Origin: Candidatus Zixiibacteriota bacterium
GTDB lineage: Bacteria > Zixibacteria > MSB-5A5 > GN15 > FEB-12
NCBI GenBank assembly: GCA_022571845.1
Contig: JACZXB010000003.1
Location: 1-64,000 of the forward strand
Direction of reading: 5' to 3'
Length of the DNA: 64,000 nt
In this document: positions 46,175 to 56,100 of the stretch, in pieces
Numbering within the stretch: the first letter of the stretch is position 1
How the letters are laid out: each line of letters starts with the position of its first letter
Notes under the pieces: model-generated
Databases searched by the model: none
The model's input: only the letters and a program-made list of their open reading frames with translations
What the model was told of the DNA's origin: nothing
Program-made: the position numbers and the translations under genes

Positions 46175-47386
46175 ATGAAAATACTTATTGTCTCCCAACA
46201 CTTTCCCCCGGAAAAGGGGGCCGTAAGACGAATCTTTGAATTCGCCCGTTATTTTGTTAGTAAAGGTCACGATGTCTCAGTCCTGACTGCCATGCCCAAT
46301 TATCCTGACGGTATAGTCCCGGAAGCCTACCGGGGGCGTTTTTATATCAATGAAAAGCTTGATGGTGTTAACATTCATCGCAGCTATGTCCTGCCGGCAG
46401 CTAACAGCGCTCCCGGTAAGAGAATGATTGGCTTTATTGTCTTTATGTTTACCTCTTTGATTAACTCATTCAGGATAAGAGACAATTTCGACGTTGTCCT
46501 GGCCACAGCTCCTCCGGTTACCACGCCCGTAATAGGCTGGATACTTAGTAAAATTTACCGCAGCAAACTGATTATCGAAATTAGAGACCTGCAGCCGGAG
46601 TCCAGCGAAGACTTTGGCAATCTAAATCGTTCGTTTCTTACCCGTGCCCTTAAAAAACTAATGCATTGGTTTTACCGCAAAGCCGATAAAGTCGTCTCTG
46701 TAACAGACGGTATAACCGACTATCTGGGAACAATTGGAATTCCCAAAGAGCGGGTAACAACTATCAAGTCCGGCGTCAGTGATGAATTTATAAATGCTGA
46801 CTCCAACGGTATCAGAACAACTTTTGGCTGGGAAGAAAAGTTTCTGGTGCTCTATGCCGGTACTCTGGGCTGGGCGCATTCCCTTGAGACAATCATCGAA
46901 GCTGCCCGCAAACTGACTGACCAGCCCGATATTCAGTTTGTATTTGTCGGCGGTGGGCAGAAGCGCGATGCTCTCGAAGGCATGGTGCGCGACTACGGAC
47001 TGCGCAATGTTGCCTTCATAGGCACTCAGCCACTCGAAGATATCCCCTATTTTCTAAAAGCCAGCGACGTGCTGGTTGAGAGCTTAAGAGAAGTTCCCAT
47101 AACCAAAGGCACTTTTCCCTGCAAGCTATTTGAATATATGGCCTCAGGACGTCCGATTGTATTTGGCGCTCGCGAGGGTGAAGCAATTGACGAACTTGAA
47201 AAGGCTGGCGGGGCGCTCTCTTTTTCCGCAGACGATGCCGGTAAACTCTCTGAGCTGATTATGTCGCTAAAGACCGGCCAGATAGACGGCAAAAAACTGG
47301 GGCAGAAGTATCACCAGCATGCTTTGCAATATCACCGCCGCGAAATCTGGGCCGAACGTTACACCAGCTTGATCGAAACCGTTTAA
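46175..47386 (+). CDS. Family 4 glycosyltransferase (WbuB/WcaI-like)
   Basis: This 403-aa protein starts MKILIVSQHFPPEKGAVRR, the nucleotide-sugar glycosyltransferase opening of the GT-B fold. Other landmarks are GHDVSVLTAMPNYP, LIIEIRDLQPES, YAGTLGWAHSLETI, FVGGGQKRDALE and, in the donor-binding half, GTFPCKLFEYMASGRPIVF. The closest remembered relatives are WbuB-type transferases of O-antigen or capsule clusters. It stands alone here, with no other polysaccharide genes nearby, and is followed by the repeat-rich intergenic region. Confidence 0.88.
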   Translation: MKILIVSQHFPPEKGAVRRIFEFARYFVSKGHDVSVLTAMPNYPDGIVPEAYRGRFYINEKLDGVNIHRSYVLPAANSAPGKRMIGFIVFMFTSLINSFRIRDNFDVVLATAPPVTTPVIGWILSKIYRSKLIIEIRDLQPESSEDFGNLNRSFLTRALKKLMHWFYRKADKVVSVTDGITDYLGTIGIPKERVTTIKSGVSDEFINADSNGIRTTFGWEEKFLVLYAGTLGWAHSLETIIEAARKLTDQPDIQFVFVGGGQKRDALEGMVRDYGLRNVAFIGTQPLEDIPYFLKASDVLVESLREVPITKGTFPCKLFEYMASGRPIVFGAREGEAIDELEKAGGALSFSADDAGKLSELIMSLKTGQIDGKKLGQKYHQHALQYHRREIWAERYTSLIETV

Positions 47387-47587
47387 TTGTCATTCCAGCT
47401 TTAGTCCCGTGTAGTCACGGGGCGTAGACAGGAATCCATCTTCACATAATCGTTATCCTGAGCCCGCCGTGGCAGGCCGTAATTCAATGAAATTGGGTTC
47501 GTTTTGTCATATTTAACATCTTTTTTTCTCTATTTCCCCATCCAAATTTCTAGACAGGTCGTGTTTGCTAACAGGCATAGTCATAGC

Positions 47588-47841
47588 CGCTTTATTTAAG
47601 GCTGGCGGAAGTATTTTGCGGTGATTTATGAGTTAATTTGCGATGCGGCTGAGTAGGCTATTTGAAAGGAACCAAGCTAAAAGGCAGGCCACCACTGTCT
47701 GAGATGCTTACTAATCCCACCGCAAGCGGGTGGGGCACCCCGGCGACTACTCGGGACGATGCCCCCCAAGCAGTAGGGCACCCGGCTTTATTTTAGGCTG
47801 GCGGAAGGATTGTGCTGTGATATTGGAGTAAATTCGTGTGG
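47588..47841. repeat. Direct repeat pair A (47588-47643 and 47784-47841)
   Basis: Both copies share a run from GGCTTTATTT or CGCTTTATTT into AGGCTGGCGGAAG and continue with ATT-TGC-GTGAT and a diverged tail. They are about 55-58 bp long and 196 bp apart. Confidence 0.7.
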
Positions 47842-47890
47842 ATCCCACCCCGCGACTACTCGGGACGATGCCGTAAGCAGTAGGGCACCC
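47738..47890. repeat. Direct repeat pair B (47738-47783 and 47844-47890)
   Basis: Both copies contain GCGACTACTCGGGACGATGC followed, after a short variable gap, by AAGCAGTAGGGCACCC. They interleave with repeat pair A, implying that a larger compound unit was duplicated. Confidence 0.75.
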
Positions 47891-47897
47891 GCAATCC

Positions 47898-47995
47898 GTC
47901 ATTGCGAGGAGACCTGATTTTAATCGGGACGACGCGGCAATCTCGGTAGTTTAAGGCGAGATTGCCACACCCCATTCCATGGGGTTCGCAATGAC
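47898..47995. repeat. Nested inverted repeat element (98 bp)
   Basis: The outer arms are GTCATTGCGA and TCGCAATGAC. Inside are GGCAATCTCG with CGAGATTGCC around an 11-nt spacer, and CCCCAT with ATGGGG. The element could form a cruciform or a branched RNA. Similar 'CATTGCGAGG... GGCAATCTC' elements are common intergenic repeats in several bacterial phyla. Confidence 0.75.
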
Positions 47996-48074
47996 AGAAT
48001 CGTCAGGACCATTAAAAGGTCCTGACCTACAGGGACATCACAATCTACAAAGACTGCACTCAGGGTGACTTTTT

Positions 48075-48262
48075 GAAGATGGATTCGTGCCTGCCCCTTG
48101 GCTACGCTCGGGATTAAAACGCAGGAATGACAAAGGAGGGCAGGAATCTTTCTCAATTAATTGTTATACTGAGCGGAGTCGAAGGGTGAATGCCACAGAA
48201 GATGGATTCCCGCCTGCCCCTCGGCTACGCTCGGGATTAAAACGCAGGAAAGACAAAAGGGG
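48075..48262. repeat. Direct repeat pair C (48075-48139 and 48198-48262)
   Basis: Two copies of about 65 bp begin GAAGATGGATTC, share CTGCCCC then GGCTACGCTCGGGATTAAAA, and end CGCAGGAA-GACAAA. They differ at only a few bases. Confidence 0.8.
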
Positions 48263-48321
48263 AAGATTAGACTGACTTACGGAAAGCCGAAAAGCAGCAA
48301 ATACCGCCTCAAAACTATTTT

Positions 48322-48350
48322 TTGCCTTTATTCAACTTTCAGGCTATATT
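48322..48350 (+). promoter_or_regulatory. Sigma70-like promoter for the cysteine desulfurase gene
   Basis: TTGCCT at 48322-48327 and TATATT at 48345-48350 are 17 bp apart, 45 bp before the ATG. Confidence 0.6.
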
Positions 48351-48395
48351 CAGCTGAGCGAGAGATTAACCTTAAAAAACATAAACGGGGTATAA

Positions 48396-49820
48396 ATGGC
48401 TGTCATAGCAGAAGAAATTGAAAAGACGACAATCTCAATAGATGACCTGCCTGAACTATTGGTCGGGCATGATACGCTAGTTCCGACGCTTGACGGCTCC
48501 AAAAGATATATAAATTTTGATAACGCCGCCTCGACACCGACCTTTGCACCGATTGCCGACGGCGTTCGTTCATTTTTGAAATGGTATTCAAATGTTCACC
48601 GGGGCACCGGTTTTAAATCGCAGCTTTCCAGCTGGGCTTTTGAGCAGGCGCGGGATTTGGTGGCGGAATTTGTCGGTGCCGATCTCGACCGGCAAGTAGT
48701 CATTTTTACCAAGAACTCAACTGAGGCGATAAACAAACTTGCCCACCGCCTGCCAATCGAAAAAGATGATATCATCCTGACTACCCTGATGGAGCACCAT
48801 TCCAACGAGCTGCCCTGGCGCCGGGTGGGGACGGTTCAGCATGTGGCAGTAGATGCCGATGGCCGCATTATCAACAGAGATTTTGAAAATAAGCTCAAAG
48901 AGTTTGGTGACAGAATTAAACTGGTAGCCATCACCGGCGCCTCCAACGTAACCGGATTCATAAACGATTTAGATTATTTTGCCGGTGAAACGCATAAGAT
49001 TGGCGCTAAGATAATTGTCGATGCGGCTCAGCTGGCGCCGCACCGGCCCATAAATATGAATCCTGAAAACCCGCAGCAGGCGATTGACTATCTCGTTTTT
49101 TCGGCGCACAAGATGTATGCTCCTTTTGGAGTTGGTGTTCTGGTAAGTGACAGAGAAACGTTTATTGCCGGTGAGCCCGAAGTAGTCGGCGGCGGGGTGG
49201 TTGATGTTGTCACTTTGGAAGAAGCCTACTGGACCGAACCTCCGGAGAAAGAAGAAGCCGGCACTCCTGACATAGTCGGGGTGGTGGCACTGGCTAAGGC
49301 CATCAGGCTGCTGCAGGCGGTGGGCTGGGAAGCAATTATTAAACATGAATCGGAACTTGCTGCCTATGCTTTAACAGAGCTAAATAATATTCCCGAAGTA
49401 ATAATCTACGGCGACAATGACCCGGAGACTACTGCTGAAAGACTTGGCGTGATTTCATTTAATATTAAAGAAGTACGTCATAATCTGGCGGCTGCGATTC
49501 TGGGATTTGAGGGCGCCATCGGTGTCCGCTCGGGTTGTTTCTGCGCTCAGCCGTATGTGAAGTCGCTTCTTAATCTTGATTGTGACCAGGAGAAAATTGT
49601 CGAAAAACAGATACTTAATCGTGACCGCTCTGAACTTCCCGGTACAATTCGCGTCTCTTTCGGAATCTACAATACCAAGGCAGAAGTCGACCAGCTAATC
49701 ATAATGGTTAAAAAAATAGTGGCAGGTGACTACCATCCCTTTTATATGGTCGACAAAGAAAGCGGCTCGTACAACCCCCGAGGGTTTAAGTTCAATTTCG
49801 AAGAATCATACAAGCTCTAA
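48396..49820 (+). CDS. Cysteine desulfurase-like PLP enzyme (SufS/Csd family)
   Basis: This 474-aa class V aminotransferase-fold enzyme would release sulfur from cysteine as a protein persulfide. Visible motifs are FDNAASTP, NVHRGTG, TEAINKLA, MEHHSNELPWR, GASNVTG, DAAQ, the PLP lysine in SAHKMYAPFG (K239), and the catalytic-cysteine loop GVRSGCFCAQPY, with C383 in the position of the SufS cysteine. It is longer than typical SufS (about 405 aa), with extra residues at both ends. No suf or isc partner genes are nearby, so it may serve a stand-alone role; a related selenocysteine lyase or epimerase activity is possible. Confidence 0.85.
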   Translation: MAVIAEEIEKTTISIDDLPELLVGHDTLVPTLDGSKRYINFDNAASTPTFAPIADGVRSFLKWYSNVHRGTGFKSQLSSWAFEQARDLVAEFVGADLDRQVVIFTKNSTEAINKLAHRLPIEKDDIILTTLMEHHSNELPWRRVGTVQHVAVDADGRIINRDFENKLKEFGDRIKLVAITGASNVTGFINDLDYFAGETHKIGAKIIVDAAQLAPHRPINMNPENPQQAIDYLVFSAHKMYAPFGVGVLVSDRETFIAGEPEVVGGGVVDVVTLEEAYWTEPPEKEEAGTPDIVGVVALAKAIRLLQAVGWEAIIKHESELAAYALTELNNIPEVIIYGDNDPETTAERLGVISFNIKEVRHNLAAAILGFEGAIGVRSGCFCAQPYVKSLLNLDCDQEKIVEKQILNRDRSELPGTIRVSFGIYNTKAEVDQLIIMVKKIVAGDYHPFYMVDKESGSYNPRGFKFNFEESYKL

Positions 49821-49822
49821 TT

Positions 49823-50593
49823 TTATTGGCTGTTATATTCGCTGATTATTCGCAAACCTTCCAGAGTCAGATCCGGCTCGGTGCGCTGAATAAATTTTGA
49901 GTAGCTGACGAATTTTTCTGCCAGTCCGCCGGTAGCAATGACAGTCGGCTTGTTAAATTTGGCTTCATCAATAATCCGCTCCACCATGTAATCAACCTGC
50001 CCGACTGTGCCAAAAAAAAGACCGGACATCAAGGCTTCGGTTGTTGTCCGCCCTATCACTTTCCGGGGAGGCTCGATATCTACGACATGAAGCTGTGCCG
50101 CTTGGCGGGCAAGTTCTGCCATCGAAGTTTCCGGTCCGGGCAGAAGCACACCGCCGATGTAATCACCGTTTTTACTGACAATATCAAAATTTGTGGCAGT
50201 TCCAAAATCCACCACTATACACTCACCGCCATATTTTGAAAAGGCCGCTACGGCATTGGCGATTCTATCAGCGCCAACTTGCTGGGGCGCGTCAATATCT
50301 ATTTTAATCGGCAAAGGAAGTTCTGATGAAAGAATCAGAGCATCTATCTTAAACAAACTCTGAACCATCTGCGTAAAGGCGGCGGTTACAAGAGGCACCA
50401 CCGAACAGATTATTGCAGATCTGATTTTTCCTTTTTCGACTTTGGATTGTGTGAACCAGTTATCAAATGAAGCAACAAGTTGTTCTGCTGTCGAATCTCT
50501 GTTTGTAACGTTTCTTTTTTGATGCAAGAGATTTTTGCCGTCAAAGATTCCGGCTACAGTATTGGTGTTGCCAATATCTATGGCTAAGAGCAT
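49823..50593 (-). CDS. coaX: Type III pantothenate kinase
   Basis: CoaX phosphorylates pantothenate in the first step of coenzyme A synthesis. The 256-aa protein shows the ASKHA-fold motifs of the type III family: DIGNTNT at the N-terminus, GADRIANAVAA, VVDFGTATNFD and GGVLLPGPETS. It ends only 2 bp from the end of the convergent cysteine desulfurase gene, so the two share a 3' boundary without an obvious terminator. Confidence 0.94.
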   Translation of the reverse strand: MLLAIDIGNTNTVAGIFDGKNLLHQKRNVTNRDSTAEQLVASFDNWFTQSKVEKGKIRSAIICSVVPLVTAAFTQMVQSLFKIDALILSSELPLPIKIDIDAPQQVGADRIANAVAAFSKYGGECIVVDFGTATNFDIVSKNGDYIGGVLLPGPETSMAELARQAAQLHVVDIEPPRKVIGRTTTEALMSGLFFGTVGQVDYMVERIIDEAKFNKPTVIATGGLAEKFVSYSKFIQRTEPDLTLEGLRIISEYNSQ

Positions 50594-50633
50594 TTTGATT
50601 TCGATGCCGCAAAAGCGGTTCTGGCCTGGCCTG

Positions 50634-50915
50634 TCAATTCACTCCGGGGCGGTTGCCTGCGCTGCGGGCAATATCCACGTTTATTTTTTCAGAAGATTTG
50701 TAGGCATCGTAGATGCCGTAAATCCAGAGAATTGGCGTGGTCAAAAGACCGATAATAAGAAACATCAGCAGCCAGGAGATAGAATAGGCTATCAGAAAGG
50801 CGATTCCCTTGTGAAGCTGACCATTGTATATCTGTCCTAAACCCATATAGAAAAAAGAAAAAACAGCGGCCAGACCGGGGTTTTTATAGAATACAGGAGA
50901 GCTGGGCTGGTTCAT
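50634..50915 (-). CDS. TM2-domain small membrane protein
   Basis: This 93-aa protein has the TM2 layout: KNPGLAAVFSFFYMGLGQIYNGQ, a first hydrophobic hairpin, a second strongly hydrophobic segment, and a terminal YDAYKSSEKIN. The family is widespread and of unknown function. It lies 40 bp upstream of coaX on the same strand and is probably co-transcribed with it. Confidence 0.8.
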   Translation of the reverse strand: MNQPSSPVFYKNPGLAAVFSFFYMGLGQIYNGQLHKGIAFLIAYSISWLLMFLIIGLLTTPILWIYGIYDAYKSSEKINVDIARSAGNRPGVN

Positions 50916-51063
50916 CTATACCTCCAAAAATCAAAATTATAAAGTCTACTGCCAGATAATAACTATTTCCGCCTCTGTAATACAATCGAAAAAACTGTCC
51001 GAAAGTTGCATTCAATTTTACAGTCTCAAATTCCGATTTAAGTAATAGACCGGGATTACAGCC

Positions 51064-51573
51064 ATGAACATGAGATATGCCAAAATACAGATTCTATTGC
51101 TAGGCCTGATTGTTTGCGGGTGCAGCTCAAATATTCCCATAATTAAGGCTTATCCCCGGCCGGCGAAATACCAACTGTATGTCAGCTCGGCGCCCCCGGA
51201 AATCAGAGCGAAATTTGTCGCAAGTCTGAGCCTTTACTATCAGGGCAAGCTCGACTCTGCTGCAATCTCATTTGTTAGTCTGACAGCACAAGACCCCAAT
51301 TACTGGGGCAGCTACTACTATCTTGGGCTTTTAAATAAAGATCTCGGCCTTTTCGAGACAGCTATTGGCAGATTTAAGGAAGCTGCTAAATTGCCGGTCG
51401 TAGAGCAGGCCTTGCGGAGCAATATCTATCTGGCTTTGGGAGAATGCTGGGAGTTAACAGGAGAATTTGCTGATGCCAAAATGCATTACCGGGCAGCCAT
51501 AAATATAAACCCGGAATCTGTTTCAGCCAGAGACAGCTATAATAGAGTCAATCGACTTTTAGCTCAAAAATAA
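51064..51573 (+). CDS. TPR-containing lipoprotein
   Basis: This 169-aa protein starts with a short signal peptide and a cysteine in the lipobox position (Cys20, IVCGC). Residues about 55-165 contain three tetratricopeptide-like helix pairs (for example SYYYLGLLNKDLGLFETAI and LGECWELTGEFADAKMHYRA). ATG 51070 is an alternative start two codons later. It may act as a scaffold at the outer membrane; its partner is unknown. The gene diverges from the TM2 gene across 148 bp and is followed 34 bp later by a GNAT gene. Confidence 0.75.
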   Translation: MNMRYAKIQILLLGLIVCGCSSNIPIIKAYPRPAKYQLYVSSAPPEIRAKFVASLSLYYQGKLDSAAISFVSLTAQDPNYWGSYYYLGLLNKDLGLFETAIGRFKEAAKLPVVEQALRSNIYLALGECWELTGEFADAKMHYRAAININPESVSARDSYNRVNRLLAQK

Positions 51574-51607
51574 GTGTCTACCCTATCAGCTCTTTTCATA
51601 TATTTGC

Positions 51608-52048
51608 ATGACTATGTCTGTAATATTAAAAAGATTGTCAATTGATGACTATGAAGAGATAATCAATCTATGGGCCGATGCCGGCCTGCCGTTTAAACCC
51701 AAAGGCCGCGACAGCCGAGCAATGATGGCCAAAGAAATGCAGCAAGAAGGCGTTGCTTATTTTGGTATTTACGAAGAAAATAACCTGCTGGCAGTGGGCA
51801 TTGCCAACTATGATGGCCGCAGAGGCTGGATAAACCGGGTGGCGGTTGATCCGGACAGTCGTGGCGAAGGCTTGGCCGGGATGATTATCGAAGAATGTGA
51901 AAAATTTATGCGCTCCAGAGGAGCAGTAGTTATGACGGCGCTGATAGAAGAAATCAACGAACCCTCTATCTCATGTTTTCAAAAAGCAGGATTTATTTGT
52001 GATAGGAGCTGGCTCTATTTTTCCAAGCGGGATTTTCAAGATTCGTAA
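51608..52048 (+). CDS. GNAT-family N-acetyltransferase
   Basis: This 146-aa acetyl-CoA-dependent acetyltransferase shows motif A (INRVAVDPDSRGEGLAGMII, with the RGxGxA acetyl-CoA loop) and motif B (NEPSISCFQKAGF). The substrate cannot be told from sequence. An in-frame ATG two codons downstream is an alternative start. It ends 31 bp before the convergent thioredoxin-like gene. Confidence 0.85.
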   Translation: MTMSVILKRLSIDDYEEIINLWADAGLPFKPKGRDSRAMMAKEMQQEGVAYFGIYEENNLLAVGIANYDGRRGWINRVAVDPDSRGEGLAGMIIEECEKFMRSRGAVVMTALIEEINEPSISCFQKAGFICDRSWLYFSKRDFQDS

Positions 52049-52079
52049 CAATAATATATTCTTGATAGTTTAAGAGAAA

Positions 52080-52664
52080 TCAAAGAATAGCTTCAAAGCC
52101 TCTTTTGAGAGTCTCGTAGTCTCTCATCCCGATAAAGCGGACAACCTCGTTGCCATCTCTGTCAATAAAGATAGTGGTCGGTACGCCCCGGGTAGCTTTA
52201 TAGTCTATAAGTATCTGGTCTTCAGACATCAGCAGAACCCAATTCATATTATTTCGCCCGGCGTACTGTCTCACTCTATCCGGAGTGTCTCTTACTGCCA
52301 GGCTGATCAGTTCCACACCTTTAGGCTTATACTCTTCATAAAGCTTAGCCAAATCCGGTATTTCTCTGCGGCAAGGGCCACACCAGGTTCCCCAGATATT
52401 TATAACGACCGGCTGTTTACCCAGCCACTCAGAGCTATGGTGCCACTCACCATCAATATCTTTGGCGCTAAACTGAGGTACATTAATCGTGCTTATACTG
52501 GCACTGTTTGAATCATTGTCGGGTTTGCTACTGGAATCACTCGTTGAGCAGCCTGCCATAAGCAAAGAGATTAGGGCCAGTGCAGTTAATGCAACTCTGA
52601 TTTTATTTCTTTTCAGTTTTGTTGTCGCTGTCTTCGGACTTATCAGTTTCATTTTTCTCTTCAT
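52080..52664 (-). CDS. TlpA/ResA-like thioredoxin lipoprotein
   Basis: This 194-aa protein has a lipobox LMAGC (Cys39) after a long basic N-region and a redox motif WCGPC (Cys95, Cys98), followed by GVPTTIFIDRDG with the cis-proline. It should be a membrane-anchored periplasmic disulfide reductase or exchange protein. The start given here overlaps the end of the upstream thioredoxin gene by 62 bp; a start at the fifth codon, or at a non-ATG codon nearer the hydrophobic core, would shorten the overlap. The overlap implies translational coupling. Confidence 0.85.
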   Translation of the reverse strand: MKRKMKLISPKTATTKLKRNKIRVALTALALISLLMAGCSTSDSSSKPDNDSNSASISTINVPQFSAKDIDGEWHHSSEWLGKQPVVINIWGTWCGPCRREIPDLAKLYEEYKPKGVELISLAVRDTPDRVRQYAGRNNMNWVLLMSEDQILIDYKATRGVPTTIFIDRDGNEVVRFIGMRDYETLKRGFEAIL

Positions 52665-53157
52665 ATTTCTTGTCTTTTACAAATTCCAAATAATTTTTCA
52701 GGCTTGTGGCAGGTTGATAGCCGCTGACAGCGCCAAGTTTTGTGCCGGCAGGGTCCAAAAACCAAAAAGTGGGATAGCCGCGGACCTTGTAATCTTTTGA
52801 AGCTAGATTCTTTTCAGTGATTTTATAACCTTCAATATCCAGTTCCTTATTGGAATCTCCCCAAACTCTTACGGCCACAAAATGATTATTTAACATTTTC
52901 ACTATTTCGGGCTCAACAAACGTGGTCTTGTCCATTTTCTTGCACCAGCCGCACCACTTGGCAGTGAAATCGACAAAGAGATGCTTGCCTTCTTTTTTGG
53001 CCTTAACCAGACCCTCATCATATGAGAGCCATTCTATTTCCGCAGCAGGTTTGTTCTCATCAGTCTGGTTTTTGGCTTTGTCGTCACCGGCATAGGCCGA
53101 CATACAAAAAATAAGTCCTGCAAATAGCAAAGTTAGTATAGTCTTGATGTTGCTCAT
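52603..53157 (-). CDS. Exported thioredoxin-fold protein (WCGWC)
   Basis: This 184-aa protein has a signal peptide (to about residue 23, SAYA). Its thioredoxin-7-like domain has the redox motif WCGWC (Cys69, Cys72) in FVDFTAKWCGWCKKMD and the cis-proline region VRGYPTFWFLDP. The acidic, lysine-rich tail from about residue 165 has low complexity. WCGWC is typical of DsbD-gamma-like and SoxW-like periplasmic reductases. It lies 19 bp after dnaE and overlaps the second thioredoxin gene, so the two likely work together on periplasmic disulfides or cytochrome maturation. Confidence 0.85.
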   Translation of the reverse strand: MSNIKTILTLLFAGLIFCMSAYAGDDKAKNQTDENKPAAEIEWLSYDEGLVKAKKEGKHLFVDFTAKWCGWCKKMDKTTFVEPEIVKMLNNHFVAVRVWGDSNKELDIEGYKITEKNLASKDYKVRGYPTFWFLDPAGTKLGAVSGYQPATSLKNYLEFVKDKKYEEKNETDKSEDSDNKTEKK

Positions 53158-53176
53158 AATTATATCCGCCTGTCAG

Positions 53177-56100
53177 CTATTTGGCTTTGACAATTGTAAC
53201 ACTTTTCTTGGCAATGGGTCTCAAATAAGCTGCCGACTCTCCCAGCAATTCCTTCAAGTCGCTTAGCAGCTCAAAATTGACATTCACTGAATATTTCTTA
53301 GATCTTATATACACTTCCGAACCATTCTCTTTGGTGGCCAAAATAACCGGCACAGAGCCGGAATATTTTTCCAATGAAGCTAAGGCCTTGCTTATCATAC
53401 TATCGGTCTTACTTTTATCAATCTTTATAACCAGTTGGCAGTTAAATCGTTCCCCTAACTTCTCAAGCGGAACCAGTTCACTGACAATGACTTTGGGAGC
53501 CTCTCCCTCTCTGGTAGAGACCCGGCCGGTAACCAGAACCAGCCGGTCAATCTCAAGATCCGAGCGGCTGGTTTCATAAGTATCTGAGAATATAATCAAT
53601 TCTACCTGTCCGGTATAGTCCTCCATAGTAGCAAAGGCCATATTCTTATTTCTTTTGTCCAGCTTAGTGCTCAGCTTGGAAATAATTCCGCCAACTGTGA
53701 TTTCACGGTTATCTGCCATCTGCTCTAAGCCTGCTATGGTGATACTGGTAAATGAGTTAAGCTCATTCCGGAACTTATCAAGAGGATGACCGGAGACATA
53801 AAATCCCAGCACTTTTTTCTCTTCTGCCAATTTCTGAGAATTTGGCCAGTCCGGCAGCTCCGGTAAATCCGGGGCTACTCTGGCTATTTTCCCTCCGGGA
53901 GCAGCAAAGAGGTCATGACTGGATTTTTTTTCAGAGACTTTTTGAGCATATTCCAAAGCCGTTTCAACACTAGCATGTTTCTGGGCACGGTTGCCTCTTA
54001 GAGAATCGCAGGCCCCGGCAGATATCAAAGATTCGAGAGTACGGCGGTTTAACGAACGAGCTGGGAGCCGGCTGGCTAGTTCCGTTAATGTCTGGTAACG
54101 GCTGCTCTCTTGTCTTTCCTCTACAACAGCAGTAGCCGGGCCAACTCCCACGTTCTTAATTGCCTGTAAGCCGAATCTTATTTTCTTACCTGTTACCGTA
54201 AAATCAATTCCTGATTCGTTAACGTCGGGCGGAAGTACCTCAATTCCCAGGCGGCGGCATTCTTCCAAGAGCACATAGATTCTATCGGTGTTGCTCATCT
54301 CAGAGCTCATCAAGCCGGCCATAAACTCTTCGGGATAAAAAGTTTTCAGCCAGGCTGTCTGATAAGCGATAAGAGCATAACAAGTAGAGTGTGCTTTGTT
54401 AAAACCGTAACGGGCAAATTTTTCAATCTGTTCAAAAATTTGTCCGGCTGCTTTTTCGGCTATCTTGTTTTTAGCACAGCCGTCTAAAAATTCTCTTTTT
54501 TGCTCGGCCATCAAAGCGGCGTCTTTCTTGCCCATAGCTTTACGGAGAAGATCAGCGTGGCCCATAGAGTAACCGGCCAGTTCGTGGGCAATTTTTAAGA
54601 CCTGCTCCTGAAAAACAATCACGCCATAAGTATCGCCCAGAATTGATTCCAGTTCCGGCAGCAAGAATTCCTTTTTGCGATCGCCGGTTTTACATTCGAC
54701 ATAAATGTCAATCATTCCCGAATCCAGCGGGCCCGGACGATAGAGCGCGTTCATGGCAGTAATATCGTTAAAATTTTCCGGTCTAAGTCGGCGCAGGTAA
54801 TCGCGCATACCGGCAGATTCAAATTGAAAGATGCCAATCGTATTCCCTTTGGCGAACATCTTGAAAACTTCGGCATCGTCCAGACTGAGATTGTCAATGT
54901 CCACCTGAGCGCCGGGGTAGTTTTCTGAAATCAAGCGAAGAGCGTCATCTATGACAGAGAGAGTGCGCAGACCCAGGAAATCCATTTTCAAAAGGCCAAC
55001 TTCTTCGACCATCTTCATATCAAACTGGGTGGTTATTTCGTCGCGTGAACCCTTAAATAAGGGCACATAATCTGTCAGGGCGGTCGGGGCAATGACAACG
55101 CCGGCGGCGTGAGTGCTGCAATGGCGCGCCAGACCTTCGAGAGTACGCGAAATCTCAAGCAGTTTTTTGACCCGCTCATCATTTTTGACCAGCTCGGCTA
55201 AATCTTTGGACTGCTTTAAGGCTTTCTCCAGAGTCATATCGACTGCAAACGGAATCATCTTGGCGATACGGTCAACCTCGGCATAAGGCATAGACAATAC
55301 CCGTCCGACATCGCGCACCACGCCTCTGGCCGCCATAGTTCCAAATGTTATTATCTGGCTGACATTATTCTTGCCGTACTTGTCAATCACGTACCGGATG
55401 ATTTCATCTCGGCCTTTATCAGAAAAATCAATATCGATATCAGGCATCGATATTCGTTCGGGATTTAAGAAGCGCTCGAACAAGAGACCAAAATGAATCG
55501 GGCAAACATTTGTAATCTTTAAGACATAAGAAACGATTGAACCGGCAGCAGAGCCGCGGCCGGGACCAATCCGGATTTTTTTCAAGCGGGCGTAATCGCA
55601 AAAATCTTTGACAATCAAAAAGTAACCGGAGTAGCCCATCTGACGGATAACACCCAGCTCGTACTTCAGGCGCTCTTTTACGACATCGTTCATCTTGCCA
55701 TAGCGCTCGTCGATTCCTTTGAGGCAGAGATGCTCTAAAAAAGCGTCGGCATCGACAAAGGGAGTCGGGATCGGAAATGTGGGGAGTTTCAGTTTGCCCA
55801 GTTCCAATTCAAGATTGCACTTGTCGGCAATCTTGACAGTATTGTCGAGAGCTTCTTTGAAATCGCCGAGTGCCTGCTGCATTTCGCTTTCGGACTTAAA
55901 ATAAATCTGGTCGGTGCTGTATTTGAGGCGGTCTGTGTCTGACACAAATTTGCCGGTCTGAATACATATTAAAGCATCATGTGCTTCAAAATCTTCCTGA
56001 CGCATATAGTGGCAGTCATTGGTGGCTACCAGCGGTATCTTTGTTTCTCTGGCGATCGCTTCAATTTTTGGTATGAGCTGAATTTCTTTGTCTATGCCAT

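Larger units (their letters stand above)
47387..48321. repeat. Gene-free mosaic of short direct and inverted repeats
   Basis: About 930 bp without a convincing gene. It contains three pairs of direct repeats (see the separate entries), the nested palindrome at 47898-47995, and the hairpin CAGGACC/GGTCCTG at 48004-48024. Short phrases here recur elsewhere in the window: TCGTCAGGA with GACCTACA at 48000-48030 and 63820-63849, CTGAGyGrArTCGAAGGG at 48169 and 63773, and TCCTGAGCCCG at 47456 and inverted at 62171. Confidence 0.85.

Noticed and set aside
47920-48275. Short frames on both strands in the repeat mosaic
   Set aside because: They consist of the direct and inverted repeats themselves and have no coding character.
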